From Seriola aureovittata (taxonomy: Eukaryota > Chordata > Actinopteri > Carangiformes > Carangidae), in assembly GCF_021018895.1 (NCBI RefSeq), contig NC_079368.1:10905501-10969500 (forward strand): 64,000 nt of DNA. Reading direction: 5' to 3'. The notes under the pieces were generated by a model that saw only the letters and a program-made list of their open reading frames with translations, had not been told where the DNA came from and searched no databases. Made by a program: the position numbers and the translations under genes. Shown in pieces: positions 43,501 through 58,442 of the stretch; positions within the stretch are counted from its first letter, which is position 1, and every line of letters begins with the position of its first letter.

Positions 43501-43796
43501 TTCTTCCAGGGAAAACTCTCGGATTTGCATTTGATGGATAGTTCTGTTCCATCCTTGTAGTCCTATGAGCTACAGTGTTAAACACAATAAACACAGAAGA
43601 TCGTATATGCCACGTGTTTGTTCAAATGACTCTATTGTGCAAGTTTTTATGAGTCACCTGTGATGTTTTCAGAGACTTAGAGGATTGTGAAGTATAAATA
43701 GATATAAAGGCAACATATTGATTTAATATTTACTTTTTTCTTTTATATATTTGTAATAAAAATGTTTATTTATTTAAACAAGGCTAAAATTCTACC

Positions 43797-44278
43797 GCCA
43801 TGCTAGCAGCTCTCGGTGACTGTACTTAGCTATATGCTAAATCAGCATGCTCCCAGTGACAATACTAACATGCTAATCTTCAGCAGGACTAATGTTTATT
43901 ATCTTCACCATTTTAGCTCAGCATTTTGGCATTTAACATTTACTAATTGGTACCAAACACAAAGTACAGGTGAAGTTGATGGGAATGTCATTAGTTTTAC
44001 AGGTATTTTAGTTGAAAACTAAGGTATTGGACACATATTAACCAAATGATAATGCTAAATCAAAAACTGACGAGTCGAACGTCAATTTTGCTCAAAAGCA
44101 CAAATGCCAAAGTCAGATGATCACCAAAGTCATTAGGATAGATTGACAGGGGATCACACATTTCTGTATACAATTTCATGGTAATCCCTCTCACGCCTTT
44201 TGAGATATTTCAGTTTGGACTAAGGTGACCCGACCAGCTGATCAACATTACCATCCCCAGAGCCATGCTGCAAGCGTG
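43797..44278 (+). repeat. Dispersed repeat copy A, family R1
   Basis: Contains gctagcagctc, repeated catgctaa words, gatgggaatgtcattagttt, ggggatcacac, aatttcatggtaatccctc and gagatatttcagtttggact, ending at cagagccatgctgcaagc. It aligns with copy B at 47111-47395 through several blocks. I recognise this as a very common noncoding percomorph repeat (GGGGATCACCAAAGT...CATGGCAATCCATCCAATAG type). Confidence 0.75.
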
Positions 44279-45317
44279 TTTTGAAAATATAAAATTAATT
44301 GACTAAAGTTTTTTCCCTCTTCTGAGAATGTCATTCTTCTGTTTTTTGTCTGTTTTCTTGAGCACTTAGTAATGGCTCTCTTTTACCGCATCATCCAAAA
44401 ACTTAGCAGGGTTGAAATACTGTCCTACGCAACACTTGTGCTGTAGTGGCCTCCAGCTTATTGACCTCTTTCAAATAAATGCACTTATGCAATGAAACTT
44501 TAAAAACTCTTAGGTTTTTTCTCTTTCATATGTGAAATATGCTTTGACAAGGTTAATGAACAAAGAAAGACTGCCACCAAAAACTGAGCCCTCAGTGATC
44601 TGCTTCATGCTTTCATTGTGTTTTTGCTTTGTAGCTGCTGTTGGCCAGACAGTGAACTCAAGGGCAATAGATATTTTAGCACATTATCAAAATCTGTGGA
44701 GAACCTCAGATTTTTTACGCTGTCAGTCTTGTCTTCCTTAAACTCTACAATGTGACTTGAGAAAAATGATGAAGGGAGAAGTTAAAGAGAATTTAAGAGA
44801 GATGTTAAAAGTACAAATGAGTAGGACTTTTTTTAACCTCATATCCGGTAACAAATGCTTTTTACTAACACATGTATTAGTCAAATTTAAAAGTGAAAGA
44901 CAAACAGCAGCAGATCATTTTGAAAGCTTCTGATTTCCTGTGTGCTGTGGGTGCATCTAATTACACTGCAGTTTAAGCGAAAGCCTCCAGTAAAAATGAC
45001 AATATAGGAGTGTTATTAGGGCAACATTTCGCAGGAAGACTCACATTGACCAAAATGCCCTTACAATTTAGTTAAACTTGCTGAAAGGTTTCCCGAGAGA
45101 CCTCAACCACACATTTTAAATCAGATTTTGATGGCTGCTAGAAGAATACATGACATTCAGATGGCTTCCCTCACAGGATTAGCAGAGGCCCACACACGTC
45201 ACAGTCTTTTGTCTTAAAGGTTAACACAACTTTGAGCAGTGTGACAGGGAATACAACTCAACCTCTCACTGCTGACTCACTTCTGGCCTGGCCAGGTGTG
45301 AAACAGACAATTGTGTG

Positions 45318-45440
45318 ATTCCCACACACACACTCCCACACGTGTGTGCACACAGGCATGCATACACACACATGCAAATGCACTTAAATACACAGACACA
45401 CGCCATGCCCAAATGAGCACACGTGCGTGCACGTGTAGAC
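45318..45440. repeat. CA-rich simple sequence
   Basis: An interrupted CA/TG-rich stretch (cacacacac, tacacacacatgcaaa, gacacacgcc, cacgtgcgtgcacgtg). Open frames reading Cys/Val/His here are low-complexity artefacts. Confidence 0.75.
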
Positions 45441-47110
45441 ACAGCCCCACATTCCCCCTGACCTGCAGACAGATACCTCGCATGTGTGTTTACTCCCACT
45501 TTCCCCACTTGGCTTTCCTCTCATGCCACGCTATTGTCCTCCTCCCTCTCACTCTGCTGATTGACTTCCTCTTCCTCTGAGTTGTCGCTAATGTCACCTT
45601 CCCTGCTGGTGCACACACACTCATGTTATCAACAGCTTCTCATCTGGGTTACAAAAATACAGGAAGTTCCCCGGGGGTCTCCTGTATGGAAAAGAAATGT
45701 CCATCTTTCCCTGCCTGTCACACACTCACATGTATTCAGTGCTACATACAGAGACACACTGCATGATAAGGGGGCCGTGAAAGAGCTCAGGGGTAGATTA
45801 CACAGTAGGTGTTCGAAGATAATACCAGTAAACTCGGGAAATGGAGATAATATCTGCACTGGGATGTTCACACCCCCATATCCAGCACCAGCATAGACAG
45901 GAGCTTTGCCACAGGTTGAGTGACAAGCCAAATCTGTAACAGAAATAACACGGTTACACAGCCTGAAATGGATAAACACCGGCAGATCCAATTGCACTGC
46001 TTAATAAAGGGCTACTGTAATTCACTACAAAATTGTTTTATTGTAGTTAATCACTGGGCAGTGAGAGAAGAGAGCCTTTCTTCCCAGGCCATTCAGTCAT
46101 GGACACACTGTACTGCAATTTTTGGACAGACTCTAGTTTGCTTTTTCTGCATGGGATAAAGCTCATTAATCCACACTGGCGATGGCTCACTTATGTAAGA
46201 AAAATGGGGGCTTCCTTTGGAGCGCAACTACTGAGAGACGGAATGAAAATCCTGCAATGGTCGTCTAATCCCAAACTTCCCAGTAAAAACATTCCACTTC
46301 CTCCCAGGCGAGATCCAGACTTGTTCGGCAGCAGAGCTGAGGCAGGCGGAGGGTGGGCTGCTTCGACCATGGGACGAGCTGGAGACAGACGGGGTCAGGC
46401 AGATGGGAGGAGTGGTCAGGTGCAACTTACAGGCCTGGGGAGACCAAGGACATGAGACGCTGCACTGTTCTACCATGGACAGGAAGAAGCATGCAGACTT
46501 TTACAGTTACAGCCAGATAAAGAATCATTTTAAATGGGTCAAAATGCAGGACAGGATCTTTGTGTGCCAGAGCTCAAAGTCAAAGTTGGAGTCTTTGTCC
46601 AGATGGACCATGCGAAAGAATAAGAAAAAATCTGCCACTTTTTAAATCTTTTAATACTACTGTTTACAGCAACATTCACTTACCTACAGTGGATGGATTT
46701 GGCAGGCAGACACCCTCTTTCACCAGTGTTTCACTGATTATGCCCACAACACTCCAAGAAGGCCAAAGACTGTGCTTGCATCCCAGAAACCCTGCTGTGT
46801 TTGCCCAGATTTTATGACTGAAGGAAACCATGTTCATACTTTTATGCCTGATCACTTTACAGGCATCAGGAGGGGTTTAGTGGCATGACAAGCTATAAGA
46901 CCTTTCAACCCCCAGTGAGGAAGACTGAAGTCCAGTGTCCTTGGCGAGCTCCTGGTTGGCTGTACTGAAACGTAGATTTGGAAACATTTGAGCTGAGAGG
47001 TTGATGCCAGCCAAGTTTGTATCTTCTTTTTTTTCCCCACATTTTTCTAAGTTCTCATTGCTTGATCATACTGCATTATAACCATCCCACACACACTTAC
47101 ACACAACTGT

Positions 47111-47395
47111 ATGTCAGCATGCTAAAATGTGGTGATAATTCAAACCTAATGATGTTTAGCAGTTATAATGTTTCCTATATTCATTATAGTTTAGCATGCT
47201 AATCAGCACTAAACGCTAAAGCTGACGCTGATGGGAATGTTATTAGTTTTGCAGGTATTTGGTCTAAAACTAAAGTGTTGTACTAGAAAAAAGTATTTAA
47301 GTATTAGCAATTAACAAGTCGTCATGGCAATCCATCCAATAGTTGTAAAGGCATTTCAGTCTGGCTCAAAGTTTTGGATCAGTGGACAGCACCTC
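47111..47395 (+). repeat. Dispersed repeat copy B, family R1
   Basis: It shares with copy A the catgctaa words, a gctgatgggaatgttatta block, a ttttgcaggtatttgg block, tggcaatccatccaatagtt and catttcagtctggctcaaag. It has the same orientation, is shorter, and lacks the middle section that includes the ggggatcac block. Confidence 0.75.
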
Positions 47396-48712
47396 ACTAA
47401 AAAGCAATGGTCTGGTTTGGTTGTCCTGGAAATCAACGTGACTATAAATATAATTTGATTAGCTGATTGTGTTAAGACACTGTCTTATGACAAATGAAAC
47501 TTCATACACTCCTTTGACTGGTCCATGTAGGAAAACATTCAGACCTTTGTCCCACCCTGAGGTTGGCCCTTTGCTGCCCACACAGTGTGAGCTTACTTTG
47601 CTCGTCTCTGCTCCCATGGCACTGTGTCCTGAAAAAGTGTTTTCATAAAACAAGCTATTACAATTTGTTCTGCCAATATATGTTCACCTAAGCCAAAAGC
47701 AACCAAATTTAGATTTAAGACCTTGTACTTTCTGCCATGTAATTTACAAAATTGGGGAAGCCAATATTGTTAGTTTCCGCAGTGGGCTTAATGCAAAACA
47801 TATAAATAGATACTTGCCAAATGTACTTGTTCAGTATTTTCATGGATAAAATTAGCTTCTGAGAACTAAAATATTTTTCATTGCAAAAATCAGGAAACCC
47901 CAAAAATATTGTTACAGGTCTGGCAGCCTCATATGTGGTGTCATCTGGATTACTACTGTGGAGTGTAAATATACAGTAGTCGAGCGAAAAGTTCTTTCTC
48001 ATTTCTGTTGTGTAATTATATAATCTAGTCTGCAGCTATATAATCAAATAACTGAGCTTGTTTTAAATACTCTGAGAGGGCCTTTGTGCTCAGATGTTTA
48101 TATTAACCATTATATTCAGAGCTGACACACTAGACCACAGTGAACAAAGTGGACAAGTCTAATACAAAAAAAAAAAAAAAAAAAAGTTTGCAAAGATCCA
48201 ACCATCTCAACCTCAGTTGCCTGACTGGCTGCAGATCCTCATAAAAAAAACGAAAAAAAAAAAAAAAACTGGCTTTGCAATTTTTCAGACATCAAGTGGC
48301 ACCTTGGCAGCCTTGGGCACTCACTTCAGGGTTTTTTTTAAACATTTTTTTTAATTCTTACTTATTCTTCTGTGGGTGAAGTCCAGGAGTTTCAGTCTGG
48401 CTTCTGTACACCATTTTTCACCAGTCTTCCTCCCATCATCTGCAGCATCACATGCTGATGGATACTTGCTCTCCACCAAATAAAACCTTTCTCCAAAAAT
48501 AATTCAGTAAAATAATTCTCCTCTGTGTCAAGACAGTGTGTCTGGCCAGAGCTAATTCAATAACTTTGAATGAGCTTGATTGTAAAAATTAGTTGACAAA
48601 TTATAGTGTTTGGCATTTTCTTTTTTTTTTTTCCTCATATTCAGAGACGCATATTGAGATCAGCAGTACAAGCAGCAACAGGCATGGGAGTGAAGAGTGT
48701 TTTTCGGCAAAG

Positions 48713-48714
<2 letters not shown>

Positions 48715-48793
<79 letters not shown>
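48715..48793. repeat. (CA)n microsatellite
   Basis: About 39 uninterrupted CA units, one of the longest pure repeats in the window and a likely polymorphic marker. Confidence 0.98.
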
Positions 48794-48795
<2 letters not shown>

Positions 48796-51700
48796 AAGTA
48801 AATCCTCCACAGCAGGGGCTGAATCTTCACTTTTCAACACCAGTCTCTAAGCAAGAGGTCTATAAAAAGTAATTACCCTGAACAGACTGTAGTAACACTG
48901 CAGTGCACTGAGACTTGTTTGACACACTCAAATTTTCAAGATTGCTCTTTTAACATGAAATCAATATGATGTAACCTGTGGCAAAACAAATAATGCTGAT
49001 ATAATACTGCAATTTGACAAAACTGTCTTAGCACAAGATACACATACTAGAAATTTTCCCTGGATCTCAGCCAAACATCTGGGCCTTTATTAGCAGACAT
49101 GGATTTGCTCAGTTGTCATAAAGACAGTTCAGTTATTATCAGTTATGATTATCGTGACATGAGTGTGAAATTTCAGTCATGTGATAATATATTACTGCAG
49201 CGAGGGTGAGTTGAGTCTGCTGATAAAGACCAAGATGTGGCTGAAAGCTCCAGTATGTTGTCAAATTTCCTTGTCTTCTTTCTTTTTTGTTAATGTATTT
49301 TCTTTATTCAGTGTGGTTTGCATTTTAATGCAAACATGCTTTATAAATTCAATGGCCTTACTTTGAAAATGAACACTGTGACAGTATTACTGTAGCTTAT
49401 TAGTTTCCTCACTTCACCATATTTCAACACAAGTTTAAACCTGAGCTGCAGATTTATGTGATATATGTCCTTTGTATATTCATCTCTATGAGCGACGTCA
49501 CATAACAATATTGATTATAGCCATTTAAGGTTAATCAATGAAATTATTTTACAAAGGTAAGACAGACAAGGCTGTTGAGAAATATGAAAACAACTTCTTC
49601 TAAAATTCAGTTGGTGTTTCCCTTTAATAAACCCAGCAATGAACATTTCCTAAAATCATTTAAATAATTTTAAAGAGGAGAAAATGTAGAGGGATAGATT
49701 TATGTTCATCCTCCAGCATGAAATTGTTTGTCAAGGGGAGAGAAACATAAAATGAAAAAAAAAACAGGACATTGTGTCCCTGTGCAGTCCCAGTATACAG
49801 CAGTGTGAAAGGCATGTACTTTTATTGAGCTGATTATCCTCAAGCACATTGTCCCGCTGAGAGGGATGCTTGTGCCTCAGCTCCACTAAAGAGCATCAGT
49901 TCTGTAGCAGTACGCTGAGTGATGTTTATAAGGTTCAGGGCCTTTTTCTCTTCTTAGCTCAGCACATACTGTTATCATGTACTGGTGGAGTGGTGAGTTT
50001 GACTCCAGCTGATGACCTCTGTCACGTTTTCTACATCTGCTGCTGAAACGCTGCTGCAACTTCATGTTTAATAACTTAAATAAAATCAAAAATGCAAATA
50101 CAAAACACTTAAAAATCATTAACATTGAAAACTTACTTCACGGCTGCCTGTAAAGTCTGCAAAATGTAGCTGTTTCTTCACAAAAACAAGTCAAATCTGC
50201 ATGTTTGAAGGGAGTTCTGAGAAATGAGCCAAATTATTTATAAAAAAAAAAAAAAAAAAAATGTTGTGGGAACCAGAGTCGAGGTCGTCTCTGGATAATG
50301 GGGCAGGATGCTCCGGCTGTGTAGTCCTTACCTGCTGGCCTGGCACCAAAGAGACCCAGAAGAAATTATCACGCAGCGCCTTGAATTAACCGGTCTCATG
50401 CAGACAAGCTTGTTCCATTAACAGAGGACCACAGAGACAGGCATGTTCCACCACGCTCCTGGTGTGTCTGAAGTTTTAAGGTACAAAGCTGGATGCCAAT
50501 TAGGGGCTTTGTAATGTGATTTAGGTGGAAAGGATCTGTCGTTTGAGGTAGTGTGATGCTGCATAGGTAACAGAAATTATGCAACTGGTTTCAACTCCCA
50601 AGAAAAATGTTATTTTTCTAGTTTATAATCATCATAAGTATCATCATCATCATAAGTAAGATAAGTCTATTAATTAATTAATCTATTAATTAACTTTTAT
50701 CCCCCACACTTCAAAAGCCAGATGCTAGCAATACGCATTTGACTGACTTTTGGTACCGTTACATAAATATGCATCTAGTGGTCAGTGGAATAACCTGAAA
50801 ACACAAAAATAATTATCTTTCACTCACATCTGCATTACTTTGGAAAGTATTACTGTACTATACTGCAAAATATTTATGTTTAAATGGTTACATTCAGGAT
50901 ATTATGTTGCGAATTTAACAGGCCATTCTCAACTAGATGTAAAGACAAAATTGACATATAATCACCTTAAAGTTTTTGCAGCAAACAGTTGTAACTTTAC
51001 ACATCCAGTGGCTGTAAATGTCCCATATTGTAAAAACTGAGAATTCCATGTCTTTTTTGATTATAAAGCAGGTCTAAGTATCAAAAAGCTCAATCTACGG
51101 AGATATGTACACAGCCCATAATCAGAAACTATGCCTTAAAATGAGCCATCTGGACAGTGATGCCGCAACTACACAGTCGGACGGCACGGCCCAGCCTAAC
51201 CCTAACCTTTTCTTGTTGTCGTTTTAACTTAATTAAAAACACAACACCACGCGATCACTCCATCGCTGAGTTAGCTACAAGACATAGGAATGTCGATGAC
51301 ACACTGCAAAATGAAGATGTCATGAAGCCAATATGTCATTGCACCACCTTCCCAAGGATAGAAATATTACAGCCCAATGGCTAAAGTTTCTTTTTTTTTC
51401 TAAAATAACCCAAACATTTTAGCTTGAATTTGACCAACTGTTTGGCTCATTTCAGCGCTGACTGACCATCACATTTATATTTTCTGGGCTACAATCTGTT
51501 ACTTGTGGTCGACCTGTCTCTGTGTCACTCATAATACAGTCAGCCAATCAGAAGAGTCTGGCTGACTGTACAGTGAACTTACAAGATGCTACAGCGCTCT
51601 TTAGAGTTGAAGGAAAGTGTAGAGTTGTATTCTCATTCTCTGTGCATTCACATAGTTATTTGATCCATTCACAATATAAAAATGACAAACAACAAAATGG

Positions 51701-54700
51701 GCACAAACAGACAAACTTTTGTTTACTAATATTAAGAATTAGGTTTAACAAAATAAACTGTTGTTATAGAGCATGTACTCAATACTGTTAAAGAAAGGAA
51801 ATCCAAGCAGCCCACCAAGCACTGAAAAATGGACATCCCCTTCTTTCTTCTCATATAGTGGATTATTTCCAGTGTATCGTTTTTCTGCCTAATGTAAGCC
51901 ATGGGAACATCAGACAATACATGTGTGAGATAAAACCCAGACCCTTAGGAGCCAGTCAAGGTACATACAGCTCCAACAAGCACCAACATGTAGAAGCAAG
52001 GAAGTCTGGGGTGATGATAAATTTCTTAAGGATGACATGATGGACCATGTTTATCACTTTTTCACGTAATGATACTCCATCCTCAGACAATCAGATTACA
52101 CTGCACTAAAAATATAAATCGATATCCTAGTGGGGTCTTGTCTTGTCATCAAGTTAAAATAGACGATGAAAAACGTAACTAAGAGTGTACTGGTCTCTAA
52201 AAACCTGAGACCTTGCAGATAATCTGCACGATAACACACTATTCTCATTTTCAGCAGTATCCAGACATATGACTGGATTTTTGTATCCACGTCTGAAGAG
52301 TTGAGTTTGCTCTTGCCATTCTGCCACAGAAGCAGTGAATGGACTCATATTGAAAATGGAGTCACTGAATCTCGCAGCTGATGTCAAGAGTAAGATAGAA
52401 GGCTATTAAATCTCTCAAGGGAAAATAACGCAAGTAAAGAGTCTGCAGCACTGAGGGAGCTGATAGCATTTTTCCTGTGGATAGGAAAATGGAGCAAGCT
52501 CTGTCCTACACCGCTGGTGGGAACGTCTGTCAGCAAGCCACAGCCGGGTCACATTAACTACCAGTTTTCCCACAATCTGGCCTTTATTAGAAGGGCTAAT
52601 GGCAACCCTAGAATCAGGTAGATCTGAACTGCCCCACAGAGAGAACACTGAACACTGCCTAATTCATACAGGACGGCCTAAAAATATCTCCCTGTGTATG
52701 ACATGATGCCAAGGAAAGCAGTCAGTTCCTCAGCTATCACAAAGGATGTTGTTGATCTTGAGTGCACGGAAGGTCGTAGAGCAACAATCTTCAGTTAATG
52801 TTAGACAGGTTAATAAAAGGTTGCTGGTTTCAGTTTTTTAAGCATATTGATCCAGAGTTTGTTCTACCGGGGAGGTGATACTGAGCTGCAATGTGAGCCA
52901 GAGTGAGGCTTTGAATCTCATTTGTACAGCAGTTTTAAGATGTAATGTGGCCTTGGTCCAGTTTGGTTTGGAAAAGGATCTATGACTCAACGAGAACACA
53001 CACCAAACTTTTGCACTCATAACCCAGAGGAAAGCACTGTTCCCTGTTGCGTTGTACCACTTCCACCTCATTCATGTTGAGTCACAAAGCAGCAACAGGG
53101 AAGGATATTTCCCACTTTACAAATAACTCATTGTGGTTTTCTTGGAAGCAATGTTTGACCAAGATAAAGTAAGCTCCAAACTATATCACTTCCACACTTT
53201 CTTTTTATCAGGTGCCAGATGTAAAGTGGTGAATGCTCAAATTAACAGCTCCATGTTGCCACATTACCACTCCAAACAACTTTTAAAAAACAGTACAAAT
53301 TTCCCTCTTGAAGTTAAAAGGCATGTTAGAATCTCAGTAGCTCACATCTTCCCACCGTGAAAACATACAACAACATGAGTATGATGGAGATGTAATTGTG
53401 CAATTAGGATTTAATATTTAACTCAGTTTTGTGTTTAAATGTAACATTATGATATTACTCATTTAATAGTTTATTTTTACATGACAAAATACCATTTTAC
53501 AAAACCAAAATACCAATAAAAAGTTCATAAAGTGTTTGTATTGCACATTTGTAGTACTTTTTGACTAAATGTAGCAATATGGTTTATTTCAACATTCAGG
53601 ACTTACAAAATCGTGAGTAACACTTTACAATAAGGTGCACAAAATACTGAGTAGTTAGCAGGGAATGAGTGAGGAACAAATCAAGAACAACAGGCTTGAC
53701 CAGACTTTTTTACATTCAAAACCAACGGACATGCTTATTAGTCATTACAAAACCTCAAGACCAATTCTGAAATTTGATTTTGAAAGAATTATGCGGTCGT
53801 ACAACTGATCTCTTTGTCTTTTACCAACTGCTTGCTCAGTTAACCAGACAGCCAGTTTAGTAAAAAGTCTTGATTTGTCAGTTTTGCTCATTTTAGAAGA
53901 TATAACACTGTCACCGTAAACTTTCTCACAGATCTCATTCCCTCATTGCAATCCTCCACAGCCTTCTATCACTGTGCAGGTAGGACAGCGTTATCCTTCA
54001 TCTTTGAGGGAATCCTACACCCTTTATAATCTCTGTGGCCGTGACTCTGAGCCACCAGGGACCCTGACTGCCCCACATACAATGGTTCAGTTTTCAGTAT
54101 TGAGTAAACAGGGGATGTAGCTAATATTATCTGTACAAAGATAGACTTTCCAGCAAGTGGAGCGCAGAAAAGCAGCTGTGCATCCTGGGAAGACTGAGGA
54201 GACAGAGTCTCTGGAATGCTGATGAGTCCCAGAATGAGCAAGTGAGGATTGAACAGCTCTCCAAACACATGGGAACCAACTTAAGTGTGAAAGGGAAAGA
54301 CTATTTAGTGTAGACTGAAAGGCAAGTCGTTTGAAGTGTTTGTGATGGATAGACTCTATCCTGGAAAAGCATCTCAGACGCTTGTATGAATCTACGTGTG
54401 AACAGAGTGCGTAGAGGAAGAAACACAGGATAAACAATACAGTAACAGCAACAGGAGGAACTGAAGTCAAGTGAACAGGAAGTTGCCCGGCTTCCCGTTC
54501 TAGATGTGAATAATTGGTGTTAATGATTCCAAGTGCTGAGAAGGCAATCGTTCACAGCTTCTTGGTTTTGGGGAACATTTATCAGTAGTGCTCTCAAAAA
54601 TAACAATATGATACTTTATCATTTGACTGACATGTTGACTGTTTCATAAGAAAGGTTGTTGCCACTTTTGATTTTCTCACCTACAAATTTGCTGTTATTG

Positions 54701-55636
54701 CTTCTTTTTCTGCCGTTGGATTTTTGCAAGAATCATCTTTATTCTGGATCATAAAAGCCAGACTTTCCACAGAACACAAATAAAGTGTTTGAGACATACT
54801 AAAGTGAGTAACAGCAGGCCCCATATTTAGCAAAATAACCAATATTTTCCAGGAAGGTTAACTTAAAAACCTCTGGCACCACACATGGCGATGGGGGAAC
54901 AGAAAATGAATACCAGATTTTTGCACCCAATTAAAGATATAAAAAAAAGAAATAAAATATAGTATAAAACATGTCCACTAGAAGAAGTAATTACTCTGTA
55001 ATGCAGACTTGTTCTGGATCCAGAGTATAACCTTGTGTTATCATACTTTATAGAGCTATACTCTAACGGACCAACATGACATTTGTTAGCAATCACTTTC
55101 AGTGCTGACTATAAGCATTAGGACAGTGGTAAGACCTAGTTAGGCTTCTTAAGGGATTACTATTAATAATGTGCTTTTTTTTTTTTATTCCTGCACCTTT
55201 GCTTTTACATGTGAGCTGACTTTGGTAATTATTCTGTGCCTATTTTATGTTTCAAATTTGACATCTATTATTTGCAAGCCACAGAGACGTCATACACAGA
55301 TGAAGGGATTCCTCACCGTGATGTTAGCATCAGTCAGAGTAAGCAGCGTCACCTCAAAGGGCTTGAAACAAAGAAGAAGACATGAGAAATGCAAGCAGAG
55401 CATAACAAAATGATGTGACTCAGCTCACACACGGTTGGCACAATGGCAGCTTTATGGCTGCTCACAGGTGGCCCTTTAAAGTTTACAAACATCCTCTATA
55501 AAGCTGCTAAGTGACTCTGTACTGACTCACCTTCACCAGCACACGTCTCTGTGTGCACCTGCATGCTCACACGCAGGCAGAGGTTGCCAAGCACTGAAAG
55601 AAAGGCAGCTGTGAACATGCACGTGCTCTCTCTCAG

Positions 55637-55679
55637 ACGCGCGCACACGCACGCACGCACACGCACGCACACACACACA
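55637..55679. repeat. (CA/CG)n compound microsatellite
   Basis: Alternating cgcgcacacgcacgcac and cacacacacac, rich in alternating purine-pyrimidine steps. The Cys/Val/Arg-rich open frame on the minus strand is an artefact of it. Confidence 0.9.
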
Positions 55680-58295
55680 GGGAGAGATAATCTATAATCT
55701 ACTGAAAAAGTTTTTAAAAAATGTACAAATTTTGGAACAGAGGTGAACACTGGCCCAGGAGCCTCTACAGGGTTTCCTATAGAATTAGTGGCAGGCTTTT
55801 TGCAAAGTGAGCCTGGAGGTGTTCTTGTGTAGAAAAACAAAGACGGGTATGTCAGTGAAAATAAAATGAGTGGTATTTCTCCGAACAGGCTGGTTATCAT
55901 CCCAGTTGTAACTATGCTTCCCAGGACCTGAGCTGTTTACAAGCTCATGAATTTCTTAATGGAAAATATTCACCCCCAACAAAGTCACCATCAGTGTTGT
56001 TGGATGCGTTACTAAGTGCACGCCTCTCCTTTTCCACATAAAACCACCATCTCTAAATTGTGCAGTTTTCAGTTTAACCTCCTTTGAATTATCATGTCTC
56101 CTCCCCAGTGAGTGCACTTGGGAAGCACAGGGGAGCAAGGAAGAGAAAGAAAAACAGGAAGACAACCCAAACTAAACATTACAGGTTGCATGACTTCATT
56201 TTATACATGTACAATGCTATTTGAGTGCAATAGATAAGACTTTTCATTATTTTTCTGAAAATTTTAGTTTTTAAATAACAGTATTTTGAAAAATTTTAAC
56301 CAGTGGATTGAATATCATGAGGGTAATTCTCCTGTGCAATGAGCAACGTTTTGTGGGACCAACAGACTGAGGTAAAAACTTCTCCTTTCCTTTACTCAGT
56401 CAGTTACAACCACTGAAGAGAAAGCCAAGCTGAAACAACTGCACCACTAATTTGTCTGGGCTACTAATCAAAAGCTTATTATATGCTATTTGAATTAAAT
56501 ACTTTCACATAAGTCTCTACAAGGTCCTTTTCCACTATAATACAGTATTTCAAAAGAGTCTAACAAATAGACATGGATGAATATTCTCCTTAGACACTGT
56601 CTGTTTTTTATTAAAGTTTATTAAGATTATGTGACATCTGACACATTGGCATTTGCTTTCAAATCCATCCAGACTTTTATTATAAAAATCGAGCATTTTA
56701 TAGAATATTTTTTGCTCCACAAAACTGAACATGAGAAATCTGATTAATGATTGCGGAAAACATATGTTATTGCCCACTTATATGATGATAAATGTTTCAC
56801 CAACACAAACAATATGGGAAGTCGTTGTCCTTATTGGATTTTTGTTCCACATGCTCCACATGCAGCATGGCTAGTTTCCATAAATGTGTTATATACAAAA
56901 AATTTTAATTGTTTTTATTTCTGGTCTTGTCTATTTCACACACCGCAGACTACGGGGGGAAGGGACAAATGTTTGACAATCCTGATATTGAGTATGGTTT
57001 TATAAACCCTTGTGGTCTGTCAAAATAAGAGAGAAAAGTGAGGACTATTATCATTATACTATACAGTATAAACCAAAGCCTCCAGCATAGAATAGTCATA
57101 TATGAATAAAATATAGAAAATCCACTTGCTTTAAGTCAAATATAACTATGAATGATGGCCCGCTGTGCTGCCAGCTGTGCATGTAAACCATTACATCTTC
57201 ACTTGGATCCAATGAGGACATTTGCAGACACTGTGGTTTACACATTCCCCACTGTTCACAAAACTATTCTTCAATTCTGCTTTCCATGCAAGCAAAGCTG
57301 GTTTATCTGTCATCCTAGACAAGAATGCAAACACACTCACTAACAAATACCAGGAGAGAACACCATGAACATTACTGGTGGTGTCTGTTGAGCTCTAATA
57401 ATTAACCAAGGCTTTTGAATGCACTGACAGTTTGGTCAGAGCCAAGATCATCAATTTCACTATGAAGTTAAACCAACCTATCAAATCTTTTCTGGACACT
57501 TTCGGTATGCAGGAGCAAAGAAAGGCCATGCTTGCCTATTCTTAGCTCAGACACACAAAACCCTACCAAATCTATGATTGTGACTATTAAAGTACAATGA
57601 AGTTAGGACACCCATGTGCTCATGAGCAATACACGTGACAATTGATACATCATAGCTCAAGCCCTTTAAAGACCTCTCCAACTGGGCAGCCGAAATTTAA
57701 AATGTCTCAGGGAAGTGAACATGGATTTGCCAAGAATGCATGAAACATGAAAGGTTACAAGGACCCCTCTTGTTTTCGTTATTCATCCCACTCACTGTGA
57801 GTGTTCGATGTGGTTTATACTGCAAATTTATATAAACGTGGGACCAACGTGCTACAGAAAAGGAGTCATAAAAACAGCACTCATTTACTTTCCCTTTGAT
57901 TCATACATACACACCAGCCACGCAAGAAAATACCTTTAGCAAGACTTTCTTGTTTTCTTTCTTATAAATCTAATGATTGTGGACAGTAAGGAGTAAACTG
58001 GACTCAAATTTTCCAAAACAGGTCTAATGAAAAGACTGAAAGATGTTGTGAACATCTGCCAAAGCCACTGTTTTAACTCTCTGATCAAGCACGTCTGCTG
58101 GACATGCTACGTCCAGCTGAAAAATTATGAATCTCTAAACAATGAACCATTCACTAATTATGAATGTATGTGTTTTATTTCCTTCTAAAAACTTAATTCT
58201 TAACTTTCATCTTTCAACATAAGATCCTGCATGTTGCCAAATGTCTAAATATCTACTCTTACACACTAAAGCTGCACTAAATGGTATTAGTTTTC

Positions 58296-58442
58296 TCTAG
58301 GGATGGCAATATCGGTCATTTGGTCCACCTCTTTGGGCCAGACAGAAATATCTTACCAATTGCCATGAAATATAGAATAGATTTTCATATTCTTCAGACA
58401 ATTAGCTACTGACTTTGATCTCACCAATCTCATTGCTTTTAG
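58296..58442 (-). repeat. Dispersed repeat copy C, family R1 (reverse orientation, fragment)
   Basis: It reads agggatggcaatatcggtca, ggtccacctctttgggccag, acagaaatatct and attgccatgaaat, then tactgactttgatctcacc. This is the reverse complement of the end of copy A (gatatttcagtttggacta, aatttcatggtaat). It is a 3'-end fragment. Confidence 0.65.

Noticed and set aside
43125..43541. 138-codon open frame on the plus strand
   Set aside because: It has no family similarity, a composition like intergenic DNA with T and A runs, and no supporting splice or promoter context.
46228..46476. Overlapping open frames of 80-118 codons on both strands
   Set aside because: This is local GC enrichment with frames open on both strands and no domain similarity.
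50329..50395. Minus-strand exon-like stretch (KALRDNFFWVSLVPGQQ then gtaagg)
   Set aside because: The donor is good, but there is an in-frame stop just upstream, no clear acceptor and no family similarity.
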